20,696 nt of DNA from NCBI GenBank assembly GCA_021372535.1, contig JAJFUH010000155.1, forward strand, positions 1 through 20,696, in the 5' to 3' direction. Positions 16,038 to 20,696 of the stretch are shown piece by piece. Every line of letters begins with the position of its first letter. Position 1 is the first letter of the stretch. Under the pieces are notes generated by a model. The model worked only from the letters and a program-made list of their open reading frames with translations. It ran no database searches and had not been told where the DNA came from. The position numbers and the translations under genes are program-made. Origin of the DNA: a bacterium (GTDB taxonomy: Bacteria > Latescibacterota > Latescibacteria > Latescibacterales > Latescibacteraceae).

Positions 16038-17900
16038 TTATTGTGTGACAGGGAATTCCGTTATCCGCAGTTTCGCCGATCCGTAGGGGATAAGCTTCAC
16101 CTCTTCCACCGGAGTCGATACCGATACCGGGCTTTTGGGCGGCGGAGCCGCGGAAGCGCCATCCATACCCCAATCCGGCACCTTACGGGCTTTTGCGGTG
16201 AGTACGACCGGAGCCTTGATCTCGGAAAAACAGGGCATTTTTACCGATTTCTCCTCCACCGTCAGGGATTTTGCCGGATTTTCGGTGTCGAGGACAAGGG
16301 CGTAATTCCAGTCGGTCATGGGCCGGACCTCGTAATCGGCATGGGGAGTCTCCCCGGCGATCTGTTTCCACCGTGAACTGATCATAAGCGAGAAGGTAAG
16401 AGCCCCCCGGTGTATCGCTGCTGAATCGTTGTAGCGGCGCGTCACCCTCAGCTTCATGGGGAGGGTGAGCACTATGGTCTCGTTGTTTTTCCACGGGCGC
16501 TTGAATATGTGGAACGTTCCGGCTTTCGCGGGAACCGGGTTCCCTTTGTTGAGTGAAAGCTGCGCGCCCTCGGCCCAGCCGGGTATACGGAGGTAGAGGG
16601 GGAAATTCACCTCGCCGGAGGTCTTTATCTCGAAAACGATTTCACCTGAAAACGGGTAATCGGTCTTTTCGACAATGGTAACCTGCGCCGAGTTTACGGC
16701 ACGGTGAACTTCCGAAGGACCGTACGCTATTGCCGCAAGACCGCCATCCGGCGTGCCCATCCATATGTTGCTCACGAATTTCGGCCAGCCCTGGCTGAAA
16801 TTGGCGGTGCAGCACTTGTAATTCGGAGCGAGACCATAGATGTTGGCATCGGGACCGTTCGTCCAGTCGCGTTTTTCCACGGTGCAGAGGACCTGGTTGG
16901 CCTGCTGGTCGTACTGGTGGGCCCACATATCGGCGGAGAAAGCTCCCGGCAGGTTGTTGTATGCGAGGGATTCGAGACGGTCAGCGTATGCGGTACCGCC
17001 GAAGAGCGATGTCAGCACTTCCATCGAGTACATGTACTCGACCACGGCGCAGAGCTCGGTACCCTGTGATGGATTGAGTCCGGACAGATGCTCGTCCCCG
17101 GTAAACAGGCCCGTCGCGCACCCGTGGAGACGGTCGAGCCATTCGAGCGCCGTATCGGAGGCTTTACGGTCGTCTTCGCTGCCGGAAAAGAGGCTGTAGA
17201 GCCCGGGGTATTTGACCGCCATCGCATGGTTGACCACATGGGTCGCAAGGTTCGGATGGATACGCACCTTGTTTTCGATCATGAAATGGGTGAAATGGTC
17301 CGACCAGTTGTAACCCTGCTCATGGAGAAAGTGCGGCAGGTCCTGAAAAACAGGGCAGGGCCGCCGGCTGCAGAGCCAGAACAGCGACATGAGATATTCA
17401 CCCCAGCGGAATTTCACCCAGATTTTAAGCGGCTCCTTTTCGATCCGTTTCCTCAGGAGCATGAAGTAGGAAGCCATGGCGGGCTCGGCCCTCCGATCCT
17501 GTGTCGCTTCGGTGTACTGGGCAAGCACCTTGAGCATGACAGCGCGGGGCCACCAGATATCCTCGTGATCGGTCTGCGGCCCGATCCAGCCATCCTCGCC
17601 CAGGTGAGATAACGTCCAGTTCAGCCATTTGGCAACCTTCGCTTTCAGACGGGAATCATCGAGCAGATAGGCGAGCGGCACGAGGCCATCGAGGTAATAG
17701 GGGCCTACCTCCCACGATTCGCCGTTTCCGCCGAGCCATGCGCTTTCCGGGCCGAGATCGGGGAAGAACTCGTCGAGATGACCGGAGAGCCCTTCCGCCT
17801 GTATCTTGAGTTGCTCCCTGAGCCAGCCGCGGGGAAGTACCGTTCCGAGCGGAAGGGGGTTGAATGTTCGTTTCGGGACAAAGGTTTCGGGATTTGGCAT
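16038..17900 (-). CDS. GH127-type (DUF1680) glycoside hydrolase, probable beta-L-arabinofuranosidase
   Basis: A 620-residue enzyme when started at the ATG at 17900, which has GGAGA eight bases upstream; the longer frame to 17933 begins with TTG and lacks an RBS. The (alpha/alpha)-barrel family signature is clear: PLPLGTVLPRGWLREQL near the start, GTELCAVVEYMYSMEVL in the middle, and YKCCTANFSQGWPKF. In GH127 the zinc site uses Glu-x-Cys and adjacent cysteines with one acting as nucleophile; the E-L-C and C-C pairs here match that pattern. No signal peptide is visible, so it probably works in the cytoplasm on imported oligosaccharides. It stands alone, without neighbouring transporters or other hydrolases, so the substrate is inferred from the family and related families (GH142, GH146) are not excluded. 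Confidence 0.85.
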   Translation of the reverse strand: MPNPETFVPKRTFNPLPLGTVLPRGWLREQLKIQAEGLSGHLDEFFPDLGPESAWLGGNGESWEVGPYYLDGLVPLAYLLDDSRLKAKVAKWLNWTLSHLGEDGWIGPQTDHEDIWWPRAVMLKVLAQYTEATQDRRAEPAMASYFMLLRKRIEKEPLKIWVKFRWGEYLMSLFWLCSRRPCPVFQDLPHFLHEQGYNWSDHFTHFMIENKVRIHPNLATHVVNHAMAVKYPGLYSLFSGSEDDRKASDTALEWLDRLHGCATGLFTGDEHLSGLNPSQGTELCAVVEYMYSMEVLTSLFGGTAYADRLESLAYNNLPGAFSADMWAHQYDQQANQVLCTVEKRDWTNGPDANIYGLAPNYKCCTANFSQGWPKFVSNIWMGTPDGGLAAIAYGPSEVHRAVNSAQVTIVEKTDYPFSGEIVFEIKTSGEVNFPLYLRIPGWAEGAQLSLNKGNPVPAKAGTFHIFKRPWKNNETIVLTLPMKLRVTRRYNDSAAIHRGALTFSLMISSRWKQIAGETPHADYEVRPMTDWNYALVLDTENPAKSLTVEEKSVKMPCFSEIKAPVVLTAKARKVPDWGMDGASAAPPPKSPVSVSTPVEEVKLIPYGSAKLRITEFPVTQ

Positions 17901-18120
17901 GGCGCTGTTCTCCATGTATGGTGATGAATTCAAGTTTTCATGAACGAGGAGTATGAAGTGTTGTGCTACTCTATTAAAGTATAACTGTTCACGGATGGTG
18001 TCAAATTAAATTCTGACCGATAAAGCCGAGGCAGCCAAAATACTGTTGTCATCTCGCCCTTCATTTCCTATCATAAAGGGCGCACCATCCATGATCCTGA
18101 CACCCGGAGAACTGCCCGCC

Positions 18121-18660
18121 ATGCCCCGGCTCCTCCTCCATATCTGCTGCGGCCCCTGCGCCGGGCCTGTGATAGAAAGGCTTTCCGGCGGGTACGACAT
18201 CACCGGCTACTTCTACAACCCCAACATTCAGCCTCCCGATGAATACGAGCGCCGTCTCGAAGCAGCCCGCACCGCGGCGGAGCGCTTCGGAATCGAACTC
18301 ATCGAGGAACGCTACGACCCCGAAACGTTCTTCGATGCGGTCAGGGGACTCGAAAACGAACCCGAAAACGGCGCCCGGTGCCCAGTCTGCTACCGCCTCC
18401 GTCTATCCGCGGCGGCATCGTATGCAGCCCGGCATTCCTTCGATTTTATCGCCAGCACGCTCACCCTCGGCCCTCAAAAAAGGGCAGCGGTCATCAACCC
18501 TATCGGACACGAAGCCGCAACCACCGAGGGTGTCGGTTTTCTCGATGGAGACTGGAAAAAGCAGGACGGTTTCAGACGGTCGCTCGAACTTTCCCGGGAT
18601 ATGGATATTTACCGTCAGCACTACTGCGGGTGCCGATTCTCCATAAGAAAACCGGAATAA
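18121..18660 (+). CDS. queH: Epoxyqueuosine reductase QueH
   Basis: A 179-residue iron-sulfur enzyme that converts epoxyqueuosine to queuosine in tRNA wobble positions, as an alternative to QueG. Cysteine motifs are HICCGPC (Cys9, Cys10, Cys13), ARCPVC (Cys87, Cys90) and YCGC (Cys169, Cys171). Other family blocks are STLTLGPQKRAAVINPIG and DWKKQDGF followed by RSLELSRDMDIYRQHYCGC. The start at ATG 18121 has GGAGA ten bases upstream and gives a normal N-terminus right before the first cysteine motif; longer in-frame starts add unrelated sequence. It is a single gene facing prmA tail to tail. Confidence 0.92.
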   Translation: MPRLLLHICCGPCAGPVIERLSGGYDITGYFYNPNIQPPDEYERRLEAARTAAERFGIELIEERYDPETFFDAVRGLENEPENGARCPVCYRLRLSAAASYAARHSFDFIASTLTLGPQKRAAVINPIGHEAATTEGVGFLDGDWKKQDGFRRSLELSRDMDIYRQHYCGCRFSIRKPE

Positions 18661-18720
18661 AAAAGAGACAGCAGGCCGCCCGAATTATATCAAGATATAT
18701 TCACGGCAGGGAATGGAACG

Positions 18721-18747
18721 CGGATTTTCGCGGATTTTCGCGGATTT
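18721..18747. repeat. 10-bp direct tandem repeat (CGGATTTTCG, 2.7 copies)
   Basis: CGGATTTTCG occurs at 18721-18730 and 18731-18740, then CGGATTT at 18741-18747. It lies in the convergent gap between queH and prmA, 20 bases from the long palindrome. Similar GCGGATTT-type repeats are, from memory, common in intergenic DNA of many uncultured bacteria. Confidence 0.7.
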
Positions 18748-18766
18748 ATCTTTCGTACCTGACCGA

Positions 18767-18796
18767 AGTAGGGGTAATTCATGAATTACCCCTACT
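18767..18796. repeat. Perfect 30-nt palindrome between convergent genes
   Basis: Arms AGTAGGGGTAATTCA and its exact complement meet at the centre. It sits 107 bases after queH and 98 bases after the end of prmA, on the shared 3' side of both genes. It resembles REP-like palindromes spread through many genomes. It could form a hairpin in both transcripts and block convergent read-through. There is no U-run on either side. Confidence 0.85.
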
Positions 18797-18893
18797 CAGT
18801 ATTCTCCGTGCTGGAGCACCTTCGCAGCAGGTCTCCGCGGTGAAAATGTTTATGAAAGATTTCATGAATGATCCGGATGCAGAAGAATCCCGT

Positions 18894-19802
18894 TCATGAC
18901 TCTTCCGCGGTAACCGCAATCCATTCATCCGACTGCTCCGTTTCACGCACACGGAATCCTCCCTTTATAAGGGCATCGGTGAACAGGGATTTCTCCTCAG
19001 CGAGCAGCCCAGAAAACACCACCGTGCCGTGCGGCGCGAGAAATGTGTGGAAACGGTCGAGATTCGGAATCAGAATGCCGGATATGATGTTGGCCAGAAC
19101 AAGTTCGGCCCGGTCGACCGAAACCGTCCGCAGGTCGCCCTCGAAAATGGTGACACGATCCTGTACTCCGTTCAGCAGCACATTTTCACGGGCGTTTTCC
19201 ACCGAAAACGGATCGGTGTCGAAACCGGTTACCCGCCGGGCGCCGAGCCTGGCCGCCGCAATCGAGAGCACCCCCGAACCGCAGCCTGCATCGAGCACGG
19301 TGATTCCCTCATGTACAAGACGTTCGATCGCTTCGAGACACAGGCGCGTTGTCGAGTGGCCGCCGGTGCCGAACGCCATTTTGGGGTCGATGATGATTTC
19401 CTGACGGCCGTTCAGGTTTTCGTACGGTACCCAGGAGGGCCGTATAACGAGCCGAACCCCGATTTCCACCGCATCGAGACCCTGCCGCCAGGAGGTTTCC
19501 CAGTCCTCTTCGGCGATTTCGTCGACCGAGAGAATCTCAGCGACAGACGTGTTTCCTGCGTGGGGAAGGCAATCGAGATTTTTTCTGAATGTTTCGAGAG
19601 GATCGGGTGTTTCGGGTGTGGGACGGTAACATGCGGAATACATCAGCCGGTCGTTTCCGGAGCATTCCTCTAAACCATAAAACCCGGACTCGAAGATGAG
19701 AAACGATATCACATCCTCGAATCCGGGTTCACAGGAAATACGCACGGACCGCCACATGCGCTCAGAACCTGTTTTCGTTCCCGGCATGGGTATAACAGTC
19801 AC
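18894..19802 (-). CDS. prmA: Ribosomal protein L11 methyltransferase
   Basis: A 302-residue SAM-dependent methyltransferase that modifies ribosomal protein L11. Signature blocks are EDWETSWRQGLDAVEIG (about 98-114), IIDPKMAFGTGGHSTTRLCLEAI (about 136-158), the SAM-binding VLDAGCGSGVLSIAAA and NIISGIL. The GTG start at 19802 overlaps the stop of the FlgM-like gene by one base. An internal ATG 15 codons later (MWRSVRISCE) looks more like the usual PrmA N-terminus, so the annotated start may be too long. dnaJ is two genes upstream, a common neighbour of prmA in bacteria. Confidence 0.93.
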   Translation of the reverse strand: MTVIPMPGTKTGSERMWRSVRISCEPGFEDVISFLIFESGFYGLEECSGNDRLMYSACYRPTPETPDPLETFRKNLDCLPHAGNTSVAEILSVDEIAEEDWETSWRQGLDAVEIGVRLVIRPSWVPYENLNGRQEIIIDPKMAFGTGGHSTTRLCLEAIERLVHEGITVLDAGCGSGVLSIAAARLGARRVTGFDTDPFSVENARENVLLNGVQDRVTIFEGDLRTVSVDRAELVLANIISGILIPNLDRFHTFLAPHGTVVFSGLLAEEKSLFTDALIKGGFRVRETEQSDEWIAVTAEES

Positions 19803-20167
19803 TATTGGGTAATGCCGGTTTCAACGAGACGCATCGCCAGACGGTTCTGGAATTCGGGCGTATTATAGTAACCGCTCCGGACACGCTCCTGCGCACGGCT
19901 GACTGCGTCTTCACGGGGTTCGGGTTCACCAGCGCCGAGATTTTTTATGAGTTCGGCAGCGAGTCTGCGGTTTTCTGTTGACTCGAACACGTCTGTGGCC
20001 GGCCGTGAAGGAGTTGTGTCGGCGGCACGGTTTTCTGCCTCAGGGCGCTGCACCTTTTCACGATCAACGGTCTGTTCAGTACGCTCGGTATCTTTCTGAC
20101 CGGTTATACGGGTGCCTTTATTCAGCTCACCGCCCGCAAGAGCATTATTGATGTTATTTATATTCAT
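19802..20167 (-). CDS. Small FlgM-like (anti-sigma-28-type) protein
   Basis: A 121-residue protein, polar and apparently disordered over residues 1-65. The C-terminal segment (REDAVSRAQERVRSGYYNTPEFQNRLAMRLVET) matches the helical tail style of FlgM, where it binds sigma-28. The start MNINNINNA also resembles the FlgM N-terminus (MKI-type). No flagellar gene is in the window, so its role is uncertain; it may control sigma-28 or be an unrelated regulator. It is between dnaJ and prmA, overlaps prmA by one base, and has its own promoter upstream. Confidence in the family is moderate because the match is short. Confidence 0.5.
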   Translation of the reverse strand: MNINNINNALAGGELNKGTRITGQKDTERTEQTVDREKVQRPEAENRAADTTPSRPATDVFESTENRRLAAELIKNLGAGEPEPREDAVSRAQERVRSGYYNTPEFQNRLAMRLVETGITQ

Positions 20168-20194
20168 GATAACCTCACAGTCCTTCCCAGCATA

Positions 20195-20222
20195 AATATA
20201 TCGGTCTGCAGGTAAAAGTCAA
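20195..20222 (-). promoter_or_regulatory. Sigma-70 promoter of the FlgM-like/prmA pair
   Basis: On the minus strand, TTGACT (20222-20217) is followed by a 16-base spacer and TATATT (20200-20195), about 27 bases before the ATG. This is the best promoter match in the window. The motif ACCGATATATTT that covers the -10 box occurs again about 45 bases upstream (centred near 20255), so this may be a duplicated element. Confidence 0.6.
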
Positions 20223-20300
20223 TATAATTTCATTCAGTTCTTACAAATATATCGGTAATCGGCAACAGTGTTTACCCCTTGTTTTAAACCTGTGAGAAGA

Positions 20301-20696
20301 TCAATATCTGTCAGTGTTTTTCAGAAATGCCCTGCCTCCCGGCGGCGGCTGAATATTCTGGGAGCTTGACAGTTTTTCGAGCACGTTGCGTTCCTCGCGA
20401 GAGAGGTTCTTGGGCGTCCACACCCAGACACGGACAAGCTGGTCGCCGCTGCCATGCCGCTGAAGATGCTGTATTCCCTTGCCGCGCATGCGGAAAATTT
20501 TCCCCGACTGTGTACCGGCCGGAATCTTGAGCCGTGCCCTCCCGGAGAGCGTCGGCACCTCGATGTTATCGCCGAGAGCGGCCTGGATGAACGAAACGGG
20601 AAGGTCATAGATGACATCGTCACCGTCACGCTCGAACAGGTCATGCTCCGTTTCCTCGATGAACACGACGATATCACCCGGAGGACCGTTTTTCGG
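20301..20696 (-). CDS. dnaJ: DnaJ chaperone, C-terminal part (cut by window edge)
   Basis: The last 131 codons of DnaJ, the Hsp40 co-chaperone that delivers substrates to DnaK. The frame is open to the window edge and begins PKNGPPGDIVVFIEE, then DLFERDGDDVIYDLPVSFIQAALGD, VPTLSGRARLKIPAGTQSGK and FRMRGKGIQHLQRHGSGDQLVRV. These are the second C-terminal substrate-binding domain and dimerisation region. The J domain and zinc finger lie outside. The tail after the conserved region is short (PPPGGRAFLKNTDRY). prmA lies downstream, as in many bacteria. Confidence 0.94.
   Translation of the reverse strand, partial: PKNGPPGDIVVFIEETEHDLFERDGDDVIYDLPVSFIQAALGDNIEVPTLSGRARLKIPAGTQSGKIFRMRGKGIQHLQRHGSGDQLVRVWVWTPKNLSREERNVLEKLSSSQNIQPPPGGRAFLKNTDRY

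Noticed and set aside
20230-20290. Sigma-28-type promoter upstream of the FlgM-like gene
   Set aside because: GCCGATTA on the minus strand resembles the sigma-28 -10 element, but a TAAA element at the required spacing is missing; the nearest is about four bases too far away.
1-20696. CRISPR array, tRNA or rRNA genes
   Set aside because: No regularly spaced direct repeats and no tRNA cloverleaf or rRNA sequence were seen on reading both strands.

Overview
The window looks like a chromosomal segment from a Gram-negative-type bacterium. It carries a YkuD lipoprotein with a plausible lipobox, a Tat-like signal, exported multihaem cytochromes c, and GlnD. A flavodiiron protein and an octahaem HAO-family cytochrome suggest anaerobic or microaerobic life with exposure to nitrogen oxides. 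Gene content, a GH127 enzyme and many short intergenic palindromes would fit an uncultured lineage of the FCB type. That placement is inference and cannot be settled from the sequence alone. Most genes are ordinary core or metabolic genes; the interest lies in unusual neighbour combinations, microproteins and intergenic repeats.

Positions 1-4304 hold a minus-strand aspartate-family operon read right to left: hom, thrC, two single-span membrane microproteins, an archaeal-type phosphoglycerate-mutase-like protein (the probable homoserine kinase), and lysC cut by the window edge. The microprotein/kinase and kinase/lysC junctions are nearly touching or overlapping, so these genes are probably co-translated. 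A heptamer-based inverted repeat sits at the thrC stop codon. Behind the operon lies a NhaC-family antiporter (4452-6047, minus).

Positions 6363-9590 are more accessory: a plus-strand YkuD-fold lipoprotein, two minus-strand microgenes (34 and 56 codons) separated by a perfect 20-nt palindrome, a decayed IS1380-like transposase remnant, and a plus-strand pair. The pair encodes an exported Rieske-type protein with odd ligand spacing and an exported FGE/SUMF1-fold protein that does not show the usual catalytic cysteine pair.

Positions 9718-15769 contain minus-strand glnD, then a three-gene set: a NapC/NrfH-type tetrahaem quinol dehydrogenase, an octahaem HAO-family cytochrome overlapping it by 4 nt, and a flavodiiron protein 56 nt further on. 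Together these could reduce or detoxify hydroxylamine and NO, with electrons entering from the quinol pool for the haem proteins. An FNR-length dyad and a 9-bp inverted repeat lie upstream.

Positions 16038-20696 hold a GH127-type glycoside hydrolase (minus), queH (plus), a repeat-bearing convergent gap, then prmA, a FlgM-like small protein with a good sigma-70 promoter, and the 3' end of dnaJ (all minus). dnaJ-prmA is a common bacterial neighbourhood; the FlgM-like gene between them is not.
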